Positions 23,241 to 34,599 are shown, counted from the first letter of the stretch. The stretch is DNA of 64,000 nucleotides from Halichondria panicea (GCF_963675165.1 NC_087382.1:1116001-1180000); one strand, 5' to 3'. The notes: a model not told the origin generated them from the sequence alone. Numbers and translations are program-made.

Positions 23241-24646
23241 TCCGACTAGAAAAACATTTGCAATGTGAAAAATTACTAGGATTGGCCAGGGGAACCACAA
23301 AAAAGCGTGGGAACAAGAAATCAGACGAGAGCATAACTCCAATCCGTTACAACGTCAATCACATGTATACTGGTAGTTTTCCCATGTTTTCCCAGCCAAT
23401 ATGCCACGCAATTTTTACTGGTGGAGTGATGACCAATCCCTATATATATTTATTATACATCCATTTTAGAATGTGGGGCACATAATCATGATGATTTGTG
23501 ATGAATTGATGTTCCTAATACATGCAGTGTTGAGCACAGGTACACACAGTCCATCCATGCGTAGTAACATGCACGGACCGTACTGGTGACTGCATGGAAT
23601 GATGTGGTGGATGGAAGCTGATAGGTGGATCTGGAACACAATCTATTATTTAATATACTATGTATTGTACATGTTCATGACGTTGTAACGGATTGGAGTT
23701 ATGCTCTCGTCTGATTTCTTGTTCCCACGCTTTTTTGTGGTTCCCCTGGCCAATCCTAGCAATTTTTCACATTGCAAATGTTTTTCTAGTCGGATTCCCT
23801 TTCTTTTTCAGTACAGTTTACGTATCATGACATGCATAAGTGGAACGTCAAGAGGCAGTACAAGAAGAGAAGACAGGACTAATCAGATATCTTCTCAAAT
23901 ATCTCTGGACTAATAATTATAGTATAATGAGTAATAATTTATTACTTGATAATTATGTTGAATTTGCGAATCAGTATTAAATGACAGCCATTTTAAGAGC
24001 ATGATATCTAGCCAGTGCATATAGCATGCCTGTCAGAGAAAGGGAGCTAGAGCTGAACAGTGTGAAGAAAAGGAACACCTCAGGCTCTGGAAAAGCACTG
24101 CTGCACTGATTTTAGGCGCACGGTTTATTAGCCACGCCTATCTATTATTATTGGCCACAACGCAATTGCTGAGTCATTAAAGATGGCGGAATTGTCTAGG
24201 TAAGAGAAATAGAGACTGAGAGGTCATCTGCCTCGTGGAAGCAATCGCAAATCTGAAGAAGCGCTTTGTAATCCAGGTTGTAGTCGTTTGGAAACCCTGT
24301 GCAGAATGTCCTGGAGATGGCTGTACTTGGAGTAAATGCTGGGCAAGAAACTTACTTACTTACTTACTCACTTACTTACTTAGTCAGTCAGACAAAGAGC
24401 GGTGAAACGTCGAAATAGTGCAATTTTTAAAATGAAAATATTCATTCATTAAAATGTTTATGGATTATGAAATGAGAGATACAAAGAGAGAAAAGGCTAA
24501 ATAAACTATCTGTTCAGCCAGTTTCTTGATGTGGCCTTTCCCTGCAGAGATAGAACAGTTTGAACATGAGTCAAAATAATTGAAATATTGCTAAACACGG
24601 GCAAACCCACTGCCAATCCTATGTAAAACCTACTGGTTTTACTAAT
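23241..24646 (+). mobile_element. U2: large repeat unit, forward copy
   Basis: It starts TCCGACTAGAAAAACATTTG. Inverted repeats at 23246-23365 and 23680-23800 bound a 560 bp hairpin section. The remaining arm has CTTACTTACTTACTTACTCA and ends with the hairpin GTAAAACC-TACT-GGTTTTAC and CTAAT. It is the uninterrupted counterpart of U1. Its end lies 3 bases from the stop codon of the lectin gene. Confidence 0.65.
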
Positions 24647-24648
24647 AC

Positions 24649-25460
24649 TCAGCAATGCAGAGAAAACGTCGTCCCCTCAGCTTCCTTTGACAAGAAGTCA
24701 GTTATGACGTCCCCATTGGGGCATTCTGCAATGGCAAGAAAGTCTTTTGCACAACCGTGGTAAGGATCCATGAGAACTGTAGTAGATACAGTTCCAGAGC
24801 AGCTGGTCCTTCCATTACACAACTTCCTGACCCAGTTAGTGCTAACGTATTGATCTAAGTACTCGAGCTCGTACTGAACACAGGATAAACCATAATAGGC
24901 AAACTGGACGGTCATACCTACACAAGATCAAGCGGAGGAAAAATTATTATGTATATGCCATCGCTATACTTTGATCAAACAATTAGATTTTAGGACACAG
25001 AACCATTAGAGTTTAGCATGCACTACATATAGAGGTAAACTGAATTATTATATAATTATGCTTGTTTATCCTATTGTATATATTGTTCACAAAAATAAAT
25101 GATATGTATGACATTCATACCGTTTCCATTGACATGAGCAGCTGGGCCATTTTGTTGTAGCAGGGCATTCTTTAGCTGATAATAGTGTTGCTGACGAGCT
25201 GTAGAATAAAATAATCATGCCAAATAATTATGTGAATTAATGGTGCATGTCACCTTCTTGTGCATGGTGGTGTTGGTGCATGGAAGGTACTTACCTGGGC
25301 CATCTTTTTGTTCAGCCATAGCATGCATATGCTTATCGGCCTGTTTAACATCTTTTTGCAGCTGGGCAAGTATCTCCTGATAATAATAACGATTAGAAGC
25401 AGAAGAGGCCAGAGCCAGGAGAGATAGCAGAGCCACAGTGGCAATCACTGAAATCTTCAT
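24649..25460 (-). CDS. secreted SUEL-type (rhamnose/galactose-binding) lectin, 170 aa
   Basis: Three exons, 25460-25295, 25198-25121 and 24917-24649, have consensus GT-AG borders and all fit phase 1. Residues 1-21 form a signal peptide (MKISVIATVALLSLLALASS). Exons 1-2 encode a Tyr/Gln-rich helical stretch (YYYQEILAQLQK, RQQHYYQLKNA). Exon 3 is a SUEL/Gal_Lectin domain: FAYYGLSC, LCNGRTSC, DPYHGCAKDFLAIAECPN. The domain is somewhat short at its N-terminal side. SUEL lectins bind L-rhamnose or galactose and in invertebrates act in adhesion or immune recognition. Partial paralogs occur at 33989-34489 (minus) and 62519-62864 (plus), both damaged. The repeat unit U2 ends just past the stop codon. 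Confidence 0.75.
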
Positions 25461-25639
25461 GATGATATATCCAAAGAAAATCTTTAACAACTTGAGAGTA
25501 ATTGCAGTGAACGCATGCATGCATGGTCATAAGAAAATGTGATTCTTTATATACATGCAGTATACAGACTGTATGCTTCCAGGTACAGGCTACATGCTTC
25601 CAGACAATCCTGTATAATTGCAATTGTGAATCCATTCGA

Positions 25640-26190
25640 TGTTGCTATCATGCAGCCACGAAGCTTTAAGGTGCATCCATGTATGAAATTGGATCTCATC
25701 CTTCCATGAATTTATGAAGGGATAACATAAGCATGCATGCACGCTGTCAGTGTTATTACTCTACCCCGGAATGATTGTAAAGTGAAGCTACCGCTAATGG
25801 ACAATTCTGTAGCGTGATACACTGTGACAGTAAAAACACATTCGTTACAGTAACATAAAACATGTTAAGCATTTTTTGAAATAGCATACATTTCTGTCAT
25901 TTTAACACTAAAATACGATGATGCATCTCATAATTATTATAACATAATTATGTTTTTTTGCTGTGTAGCAACATTGAATAGATTCCCAATTACAGAATTG
26001 TCCATTAGCGGTAGCTTGACTTTACAATCATCCTGGGGTAGAGTATAATAACACTGACAGTGTGCATGCATGCATGCTTATGCTATCCCTTTATAAATTC
26101 ATGGAAGGATGAGATCCAATTTCATACATGGATGCACCTTAAAGCTTCGTGGCTGCATGATAGCAACATTGAATGGATTCCGCCATGAAG
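25640..26190. repeat. 550 bp hairpin repeat
   Basis: Left arm (about 25640-25815) and right arm (about 25985-26185) are reverse complements, with ATGAAATTGGATCTCATCC and GTAGCTTGACTTTACAATCAT-type blocks. A third, single-arm copy continues at 26190 and is split by the element at 26260-28370, resuming at 28371-28620. The upstream flank of the lectin paralogs also shows pieces of this repeat. Confidence 0.65.
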
Positions 26191-26469
26191 CTTTAAGGTG
26201 TATCCATGTATGAAATTGGATCTCATCCTTCCATGAATTATTTTATGAAGGGATAGCATTAGTTGGGCGGAGCCCGACCGTCCCTGACGGGAGGTCGGGG
26301 GACATGCTTATATAGGATTTGTACTTGTGTGTTATGTAATACTGCTTGGAGCATCATGAATATAATCATTTTAAGTGGGTGTTAAACGCAATATGCACCG
26401 CACTGCACCACACTGGCTGGCACTGAACAACATGACTTTGCTACTAAATAAATAAAGTACTGAGCAAGA

Positions 26470-26715
26470 ATGGCCCAAGTGCTACAATGTTTTGGATGTG
26501 GGGATGAGCTATCAAGGCCTGGTAACAGGAGAGCTCTTGATGGTCCAGCTGGAAAGGAAGTGTTGGACCTGTGGACAATGCTACTGGAGAATGAGGAAGA
26601 ACAGATGTGTGCTGATGTCGACATTAACAGTATTGTAAATGGCAGTGATAAAAACAGATTGCCCAAAATGTGCAGGAAATGTTTCGGTAGATATAGCAGC
26701 TTTCTTGAAGCACAG
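26470..26715 (+). CDS. zinc-finger-type first exon within the RecQ element
   Basis: ATG 26470 opens an 82-codon frame that ends at a CACAG|GTAATA donor. It has a Cys pair at each end (CFGCGDEL and CRKCFGRYSSF), spaced like a ZAD/treble-clef zinc finger, with an acidic middle (LLENEEEQMC). This arrangement is similar in style to the N-terminal cluster of the 18919-20375 protein. Later exons are not apparent, so this is probably the surviving 5' exon of the element's main protein. Confidence 0.45.
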
Positions 26716-26793
26716 GTAATAATGAAAATAAAATTTGTAATTAGCTGAAAGAAGTAACTAAGTCTTAGGTCACACTGTCCACATAAACATGAC

Positions 26794-28195
26794 TTAGAAC
26801 AAGCACAAGCAATTGAAACCGAGATCAACATGTTTGTAATTGTCAATATTTCGGAAAAGACTATCCCTTCTACAATCTGTAGTGTTGAAGTTTGAAGCAT
26901 ATTCTTTAATCTCATTATCAACTTGATGGTAAATTCTTGCCTTCAAAAGGGTTACACGTGATGGTTTACCATCTCGACCTGCTCTACCAGTCTCTTGTAC
27001 ATAGCTACTGATATCGTCTGACAGGCCAACATGAATGATTTACCGAATGTTGGGACAATCAACACCCATACCAAATTCCATAGTAGCTACAACAATGCGA
27101 AGATTGCCATCACCCTTAAATAAACGAATGATTTCAGATTTATGGGCTGGATCAGTGACACTTGTAAACATGTCCACGAGGCGAAATTCAGGAAGATCAG
27201 GTGCATCATCAGGATTTGTGAATGCAGCTCCAAGGTAATCCTTAAAGAAGAGGTACATGTCACCACACACCAAAAGAACGTCCATATATGATTGTTGTGG
27301 GAAACTTGTTTCTCTCGATTACCAATTTCTGGGCCAAGTTTTGGAATGTCTCTGGTATACTTTTGAACAATCCAACAGCATAAATCAAATTTGGGATTAC
27401 TGGGACTCTCGTAATGACAAATGGGTTTCTTAGGCCAACAATACGAGAAATGAATGAAATGTCACTTCGGGTAGCTGTTGCTGTTAGCGCCATCACATGA
27501 ACTGATGTTGGAATGAGGCTGCGCACTTCTCTAATTCTCAACAGCATTTGCCTGAAAGTCTCACCCCTGCAATAATATTATTGGTACACATGTTAATAAT
27601 AAACGATGAGTCAAATACATACCATTTCTTCACACAATGAGCTTCATCGATTATCAAAGCCTTGAGTCTATTAGCATACACATCTCCCCCCAGAAGTCTT
27701 CTCCAATGCTTCTTGCTGATGATCATTTCAGGTGTAAAGAATACTAGCTGATACTTTCCGTGGAAGATCGCATCCATTGTAGCTGCATCAGACATCTCGC
27801 CCGAGACATATGTGCTAGAGATGCCTTTAGAACAATAGATGGCTACCTATATAATAATAGAATAAAAGCATCCAGCTTAGAATGATCTAGTTATGTGTAA
27901 ACAGCTCATATGCACATGTACGTATAATTATATGTATGTTCTATCTAGCCTTACATACCTGATCATGAATGATGGCCAGCAGAGGACTGGAGTAACTACT
28001 ACTACTACAATAGAATGACCTTTCTCCTTCTCCAATATTTTGTCAAATGCTGCAGGCAAACAAGCATAGCAAAGGCTCTTTCCAAATCCAGTAGGCAATA
28101 CAGCAAAGACATCTCTGTCTCTCAGAAAAGAAGTGACTACTTCCAAGCTGGTTAGCAGCTTCTGTAGCTGTGACAACTTGTGTAACTTTCTCCAT
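26794..28195 (-). pseudogene. RecQ-family DNA helicase (decayed)
   Basis: The exons 28195-27959, 27846-27623 and 27566-26794 have good GT-AG borders. All core motifs can be read: I (LPTGFGKS), II (IDEAHC), III (ALTATAT), V (VVATMEFGMGVDCP) and VI (QETGRAGRDGK). At least three lesions break it: a frameshift near 27985 (just before the LLAIIHDQ block), a frameshift near 27270-27285 and an in-frame TAA at 27042-27040 between motifs V and VI. RecQ helicases unwind DNA 3' to 5' in repair; this type is known to be expanded in cnidarians and sponges. Its position inside a TIR element suggests it is element-borne, either cargo or part of the mobility machinery. Confidence 0.8.
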
Positions 28196-29519
28196 TTTGC
28201 TCAAGGCAGCTCCGCCCAGCTGCACACCCACCTAGCTAAGTGGGTGTTAACCAACCACTTGCAATACTGCAATCTGATTGGGCTGCACTCCTCAGTGCAG
28301 CAGTACAAATCCTATATAAGCGTGTCACCCGGCCACCCGTTGGGAACGGGTGCCGGGCTCCGCCCAGCTAGGATAGCATAAGCATGCATGCACGCTGTCA
28401 GTGCTATTACTCTACCCCAGGATGATTGTAAAGTGAAGCTTCCGCTAATGGACGATTCTGTAATTAGGAATCCATTCAATGTTGCTATTATGCAGCCATG
28501 CACGCGAAGCTTCAAGATCCATGTATATGAAATTGGATCTCATCCTTCCATAAATTTATGAAGGTATAAATCCATAAGCATGTGTGAATGCCATCAGTGT
28601 TATTACTCTACCCTGGGATGGTTGTAATCCCAGTTTTTGTTCGCGTTAACTGCTCTGCTCTCAAAAAACACGAAATTTGCACCTTATATACGGTATATGC
28701 TGTGTCAGGTTTGCACAATACCCATGCAGGAACAATAATACACACACACACACACAGAGAGAGTGATGGACAATGTGTTGAGTGAACCAGCTCACAATAT
28801 ACAAGGCCCTGCATGTGTGTGTAGTCCATTATACCACCCCATGCATGCATGCATATATAATTATGGTGAGCCTTTTGTTTCAAAATGGCGATACAAAATA
28901 TCATGTGTTGGTCAATGTCCCAAACTGGAAGAATAAATCGACTCGATGACGGTGTTTTATCAACTCGACTTCATCTGGTAGGGACCGACTCGATCAATCT
29001 GGTGGTAGGATTAGCCTCGATTCTATGGTGTGTAATCAATGACAAAATTAGCCAGTGTAATTTGTATGGGGCAGTACCAAAACTAAACCCTAAATGTTGG
29101 CAGTGCAGAGTGACCCTCAGAGAGTGACCCACAGAAATTAATACCTCAGAAACCATGCCCACACAAGGAAATCATGCCCACACAGGAAATCATTCCCACA
29201 CAAGGAAATCCTGCCCACACAAGGAAACAATATATACCCTCAGAAAATAATACCCATGCCACACGTACGCATGCACAAAAGGAATAATTTTATTAGAAAA
29301 TCATACATTACAATGATATTATTTATAAGGTTCCCTTTTTGTGGGGGTCACTCTAGACTGAAGGTATCACTTTCTGCACTGTCAACATTTTGGGGTTTAG
29401 GCCTTACAATTTACATTGGCTAATGTTGTCATCGATTCCAGGCCACTGGAAAGAAGAAAGCGACTTTCAACTATGGCTGAGTAGTCAGACAAGGCACAGA
29501 GCTAGAGACGCTTACCGCC

Positions 29520-29880
29520 ACGATGAACCGCGCACGCGGATGTTTTGTTAACCGTGCGCGCTTAATTCTAAACTCTCGCGGTTAAACAAAGAGCCGCCAC
29601 CAAAATTTGAGATCAGTTTGCACAAGGTCAAAGGTCAATAAATCATATCTGAATTCAAATTAACTCAAGGTATTCCTTGGCTATCGATGCAGACTGTAGG
29701 ACATGATTGCTTGACCTTTGACTTTGTGCAGACTAATGAGATTGGAGGTTCTTTGTTTAACCGCGCGCGCTGTGTGTGCATGTCTCCTACCGCGCGCGGA
29801 CATCAGGACAACCGCGCTCACTTAATGTCGCGAGCGTTTATAGAATTAAACGCGCCCGGTTAATAAAAGCACATGACCTT
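29520..29880. repeat. CpG-rich inverted repeat
   Basis: The arms at about 29520-29650 and 29700-29870 are imperfect reverse complements: TTAACCGTGCGCGC and CGGTTAAACAAAGAGCC against GTTCTTTGTTTAACCGCGCGCGC. They pair through a GACCTTTGAC core. The CpG density stands out strongly from the AT-rich surroundings. Probably a MITE; no TSD defined. Confidence 0.55.
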
Positions 29881-29934
29881 AGGCTATTAATAGTAGTCTT
29901 ACAGTACAGTAACACAATTATTATAGAGCGCATT

Positions 29935-30450
29935 GGCTATATATAATTACAAGTTTGTAGACAAAATACCGGAATTAAGATTATCAGTGTAATAATTTGC
30001 ACTATAGTATTCTAATGAACCCGGTATTGACGGATTGTTGTGGACAAGATTTTTGCAAGAGCTGTCTAACAAAATGGCTATATAGCTATATACAGGGAAA
30101 GAAAACAAGCCCCATGCACATTGTCGAGAGGCTAATTCAATAATATGAAAGATACAAGTCTAGTATACACTGGGTCAATGCAATCAACATCTCGAGAAAT
30201 ACTTGTTTGTAGAGATATCGTGCACTAGGAAATGTGAAGGAAGAAAACTACTAAAAGAGCTCAACAATCACGAGCCCAAACCGTCTGAGTATTGCAAAGA
30301 ATTGGGGATGCACTAAAAAAGAATGGCCAAAAGTCATTTCGACGAATGTCTATAGATTTTCCAAGTTCTTGCCTTAAATTGGCAATAATTGTGGGCATGA
30401 AAAACTACAGTGCTGAAAATTAGCAGGTCACCAGAAGGTCTGGAATAGAT
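29935..30450 (+). pseudogene. RING/TRAF-type pseudogene
   Basis: This aligns with about 2215-2765 of the TRAF-type gene: TACAAGTTTGTAGACAAAAT, GATTGTTGTGGACAAG (RING), CTGGGTCAATGCAATCAACA and CATCTCGAGAAAT (zinc fingers). Several stops and indels break it, and the coiled coil and C-terminal domain are absent. It is clearly dead. Confidence 0.75.
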
Positions 30451-31732
30451 CCTATAGCGCATAGGTGCCAACTGTCCCAAATTGGCCGGGACTGTCCCAG
30501 ATTTAGCACCCCTGTCCCTTGTTTCTTGTCGCTTCCTCTCTCTCTCTCCATCTCATCTTGCAGTCCGCATGCAGTCGAGCAGCTTCCTCCTCTCGTCATT
30601 TACGCTCTTTCTCCTAGGGTGGGTGGGGTGGTGGGTGGGGGGTATATGTAACCATTGTTCCGAAAGGAAACTGCTGTTCACCTCAGATATCCCGGATTTT
30701 CAAGGTTGCTGCTCCTGAGCTGGGTTATACTAAGCTTCGATAAAGCTTAATAAGCCTGGAAAAGCTTAGAACCACTGTGGCTACTATCCAAGAAAATGGA
30801 CATACACGATGCTACCAGAGTTGGTGTACCAGACCCTTCATCACACTATAATTATCATTGTATCTTGAGCTAGAATCTTAAATATAAACAGCTAGCTTTA
30901 CACAAGAAATTAACTTACAAATAGCTAAAGTCTACTTGTTGAAGTTGACCTTCATGATGTTGTTATAATACTTCACACAAAATTATACCATTGGATTCCT
31001 TATAATCATCGTAACATAACATTATTATTAATAGAATGGGAGAGAAAAGCTCCAGCTTCTTCTTTTGGCTTTATTCGAGACTAGTATAGGGATTTTGGTC
31101 TGACAGAGGATGTGTATGGCTATATATGGATAACGTGATTTGGAGGGAGTCAAGCTGCCGTACAAATGGCTGGCAGTGGAGAGTCTAAACGATGCTATGA
31201 TACGACCGACGTGGTACATTGCTATATGATGTTGAATAATTAATTTGTATATTGAATTTTATTACTGTTCAATAATAATTATTGTTATTAACCCTTTCCT
31301 TGCTGAAGCCGTCTTTTTCCGGCCGCACTACTCAAAAATTGCTGTCCACGCTGTGTTGGAGCTATGCACACGCTGTAGGTACCAGCACATGCGCATGTAG
31401 GACTAGCCTTGTTCCCAGGTACGAGGCTAATGTAGGACTAGGCTCGATTCAAGGCCTCAATTCAAGGCCGATGAAAATACGGCCTGGTACCTATTGCAAG
31501 GGTGATAGTGCGTATGCGTTAGTTTATTCACCAGAATCTGGGGAATCCCCTTTTTCTTCTATTTTCTACTATGTACATCAGCTTAGCTCTCTGTTGCGTT
31601 GTTCCAGAAGGCTTTCACACTAGTCTGAAGCCAGAAAAGAGGCTCTCATCTACATCTATATATGACGGCTGTATGGTCAGGATGTTGACGTCTTAGCTTG
31701 GATGTGTACAGTCTATGGGAAGTGTATGGCAG

Positions 31733-32096
31733 GGGCGGATCCAGGAAAAATGAAAGGGGGGGGGCTAGTATATAGAAGTACGAGGGTGGGTACGGGAGGG
31801 GGAGAAATTTTTTTGCTTTTTACAATTTGCTCACAATTTGACCTTTGAACTTTTATATTAATGAGTGAATACTGAATACGAGCTAGCTAGCCTATAGATC
31901 CTTAATTTATACTCTTAGTAGCTAGACCTGGCTGTTGTCTAGCATCTCTTAAGTCAGTGCATGAGTGTACATGCAGATGCATAAGTAACAAGGTTGGCGG
32001 CAAAATTGTTGTAACCTCAGACTAGCAATACATAGATCGTTTTTTTAAAAGGGAGGGCTTCAGCCCCTCAAAACCACCCCCTGGATCCGCCCCTGA
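31733..32096. mobile_element. 364 bp CAG...CTG element
   Basis: It starts CAGGGGCGGATCCAGG and ends CCTGGATCCGCCCCTG (perfect 16 bp TIR). The flanks are TATGG and ATTATGG, which would be a 5 bp duplication only if two bases were inserted on the right, so the TSD is imperfect. Non-coding; a G-run follows the left end. Confidence 0.65.
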
Positions 32097-32769
32097 TTAT
32101 GGTGCCTCTTAACTGCTACTTGCGAAGACAACCTGGCTATATAGGACGATCGTAGCCGGAGATGAGAGCCTCTTCTGTCTTTAGACTAGTGTTCAAGCCT
32201 TCTACACCAACGCAATAGATTGCATAAGCCACAGCTTCACAGAACTCAGTCATGGAAATAAAGTATTACGGAACATATTCTTAGTAAACGAACTAATTTA
32301 CGGTATAATTTACTAAGGTTTTACGTTCGTAGTACGATTACCCATAATATTATTCTGAAGCGCATGCGCACTATCACCCTTGCAATAGGTACCAGGCCGT
32401 ATTTTAATCGGCCTTGAATCGAGGCCAGAGGAGGTTGGACACGCGTCATAATGTTTTACGGAGAAAATGTGTGTGCATGGAGAGATATACGGAAACTTGC
32501 AGAGAACATTCAGCCAAGTCAAAAGCCTGCTAGTAGTAAATGATGCTAAAAATACCCAGTGAAACTAGAAACTGAGTAGCATAGTCATACTAGAAGCAAT
32601 GCGGAGCCAGAAACATATAGATTAATCACAAACATCGAGTCAGTGTTGCTGCACTTGCCTTTGTTTTTTTACTCCTGTCTTGGTGTAGCAGGTATAGCAT
32701 CATATTGTTAAACTACTACGACTCATTAACTAACAGGAGATATAATACAAGAGCGATAGACAAGCAAGA

Positions 32770-32811
32770 ATGGAAGAGTTAAGTAAAATGCTGACTCAGC
32801 AGGATCGAAAG
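32770..32811 (+). CDS. short exon-like frame inside the TAG element
   Basis: ATG opens MEELSKMLTQQDRK and runs straight into a GTTAAG donor. It could be a captured first exon, but 14 codons alone are weak evidence. Confidence 0.2.
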
Positions 32812-33094
32812 GTTAAGTGTATTTATTGATGACTACGGATGACGCGTGTCTAGCCTCCTCTGAATCGAGGCTAATGTAGGACCAGAAAGCCAGAAATCAG
32901 AAAAGGTGGAAGTGAAGGGAAAATGAGTGGACGTAGCAGGGCAATGCATTCCAAAATTAACCCTTGCAGATGTAATAGCTAGCTGGAGCTTAGCCTCGAT
33001 TCCAGCCGTGAAGAGAAAGGCACGGCCTGGTATACCTTGCGCGAAATAATTGACAGCAATTTCATCATACAAAATTGAAATTGTAAAAAAACTG

Positions 33095-33345
33095 ACCGAT
33101 CATCAACTAAAACCTGAAATGGAAGTGAACTCAGTACTATGGAAAATGAAATTCTGTATAGAGCAACAATCTGCAGATGTGGTGTTACAATGAACCGACT
33201 ACGGAGTGACAGAATGGAGCGAGATATCAACCCACGATCACTTTACGTGGACAGTGCATGGGTTGGCTCTAAGAGACTTTGCGTTTCTGACAGTGAAAGA
33301 GCACACTTGCAGCTACGAGTGACAAGAGACTTTTTGAGATTTATA
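33095..33345 (+). pseudogene. TRAF-type C-terminal domain fragment
   Basis: The frame ENEILYRATIC...MNRLRSDRMERDINPRSL matches ENIILYRVTIC...MNRLEGDRTEQDIPNPRL of the 2202 gene. There is no upstream RING or zinc finger. The inverted partner is at 63482-63765. Confidence 0.65.
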
Positions 33346-33759
33346 TGCTTCAAACCAACATTTTTGTATTAGTGTGATTGCTAAAGCCTTAATTGATACG
33401 TATGCGTAACTCAATAGAGTATGGTCCATAATTAACTTCCCCAATTTTCTTCAGTATAATTTTTTGCTGATTAACTTCATCACGTGCGTGCTCCAATTAG
33501 CGTGAGAGCTCACATCACTAAGGACCTCTGCGGTCTGCTGCTTGGTCTCGTTTGGCCTTCAGATGCCCATGCGCAGGAATGGGTCCTACACTATATCCAC
33601 AGCTTGCGTCAAACCCGCAGTGAATTGTCTTGTCTATAATAAATTATGTGTCTACATATGCATGTTGCATATTATATACTAGGAAGTGTATACTTGTATA
33701 GAAGTGAAGGAAGTCAAAAATGCAGGATGGTTGTCTTGATGTCTCAAACAAGCCTTTTT

Positions 33760-33957
33760 ATAAGCGCCAGAAAAAAATAATTCCAACAACGGTTGGCGCT
33801 TTTTTAGGACCTAAAAAATTATGCTGATGATGACGTGGCGCTTAAATTATGGTGGCGTTGTAATTACATCAATTACGGTAATGAAATAAAAAAATTTCAT
33901 TTATAATTGGATAGGGTCTGGTCCGGCTCTATTTGGATTAGCGAGGTTCCACTGTAT
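33760..33957. mobile_element. hairpin MITE with Tigger-like end
   Basis: It ends GGATTAGCGAGGTTCCACTG, the complement of CAGTGGAACCTCGC. The inner part has GCGCCAGAAAAAAATAATTCCAACAACGGTTGGCGC-like inverted sequence and two nested GGCGCTT/AAGCGCC pairs. The inverted counterpart lies at about 62900-63105. Confidence 0.5.
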
Positions 33958-33988
33958 TACAAACTTTTTGTATTCTGCTTATAATGTT

Positions 33989-34489
33989 GAGCAGCTGGGC
34001 CATTCTTCAGCTGATAATAGTGTTGCTGACGAGCTGTAGTCAAAGTAATGTATGATTATTCTCATGTCAACTATCAATTTAACATGAACCAACTTAATAA
34101 TAGTGCTATCAAATTATAATGGTGCCACTTTCATTAATTCTAGTGGTGGTTAGTAACAAGATAATATATAATTAGTGATGTAGTTTGGTGAACACAAACT
34201 AATTATCACAGTGCAAGTACATGCAGTAGCACAACACATGCGTGTGTGCAACCAGATCATTGTTGCACTCTGAAGCCATTAGACACATAGTTAAAACACA
34301 CAATGAGTATTAAAACACACAAAAAAGACAAACAATCCGACGGTTCAAGTAATACCTGAGTCATCTTGTTGCTCCAGCTCCAGGGCATCTATCAGCTGCT
34401 GATAATAACCATGGTTATGAGGACTGAGCAGAAGAGGCCAAGGCCACGAGAGATAGCAGAGCCACAGTGGCAATCATTGAAATCTTAAT
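33989..34489 (-). pseudogene. lectin-gene paralog, 5' exons only, start codon lost
   Basis: Exon 1 (34489-34356) and exon 2 (from 34033) match the first two exons of the 24649-25460 gene: KISMIATVALLSL and the CTCGTCAGCAACACTATTATCAGC block, with the same splice borders. The initiator ATG is ATT (34489-34487) and a TAA follows the signal peptide. The SUEL-domain exon is missing. The plus-strand partner is at 62519-62864. Confidence 0.7.
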
Positions 34490-34599
34490 GACGATATCCA
34501 GAGAAAATGCTTTAACATGCAACTTAAAGTGATGAACAATTGCAGTCAGTGGTTATGAGTCACTGTCAATGAGAAAATGTCACTAGAATATGCTAATAC

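Larger units (their letters stand above)
26260..28370. mobile_element. 2.1 kb TAG...CTA element carrying a RecQ helicase gene, 9 bp TSD
   Basis: It begins TAGTTGGGCGGAGCCCG and ends CGGGCTCCGCCCAGCTA, with a GC-rich subterminal hairpin at each end (CCCGACC...GGTCGGG; CCCGGC...GCCGGG) and a shared CTTATATAGGATTTGTAC block inside. A perfect 9 bp duplication GGATAGCAT flanks it (26251-26259, 28371-28379). The intact paralogous site GGGATAACATAAGC lies near 25717. Contents: a plus-strand zinc-finger exon and a minus-strand RecQ pseudogene. No DDE transposase is visible. Confidence 0.8.
31439..32873. mobile_element. 1.4 kb TAG...CTA composite element, 9 bp TSD
   Basis: It begins TAGGCTCGATTCAAGGCC and ends TGAATCGAGGCTA, flanked by ATGTAGGAC at 31430-31438 and 32874-32882. 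Inside are a long inverted pair (about 31460-31515 and 32360-32425, CTATTGCAAGGGTGATAGTGCG and its complement), an inner inverted pair (31575-31650 and 32160-32240), a CAGGGGCGGATCCAGG element (31733-32096) and one exon-like frame (32770). The element is a nested mosaic. Confidence 0.7.
32880..34560. repeat. 1.6 kb segment duplicated in inverse orientation at 62390-63963
   Basis: The segment contains the AGCCAGAAATCAGAAAAGG block, a TRAF C-terminal pseudogene, a GGCGCTTATAAAAAGGC-type MITE, a Tigger-like end and a lectin pseudogene. The same order is found in reverse complement at the right edge of the window, with identity above 95% over the stretches I compared by eye. The copies differ by the lectin start codon and small indels. 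Confidence 0.75.

Noticed and set aside
17118-24646. A single 7.5 kb transposon with 1.1 kb TIRs
   Set aside because: The same unit occurs in direct orientation at 46778-52720, so U is an independent unit; the inverted pair may be coincidence. Kept only as an observation.
27040-27042. Readthrough or recoding at the in-frame TAA of the RecQ gene
   Set aside because: Two independent frameshifts in the same gene make pseudogene decay the simpler explanation.
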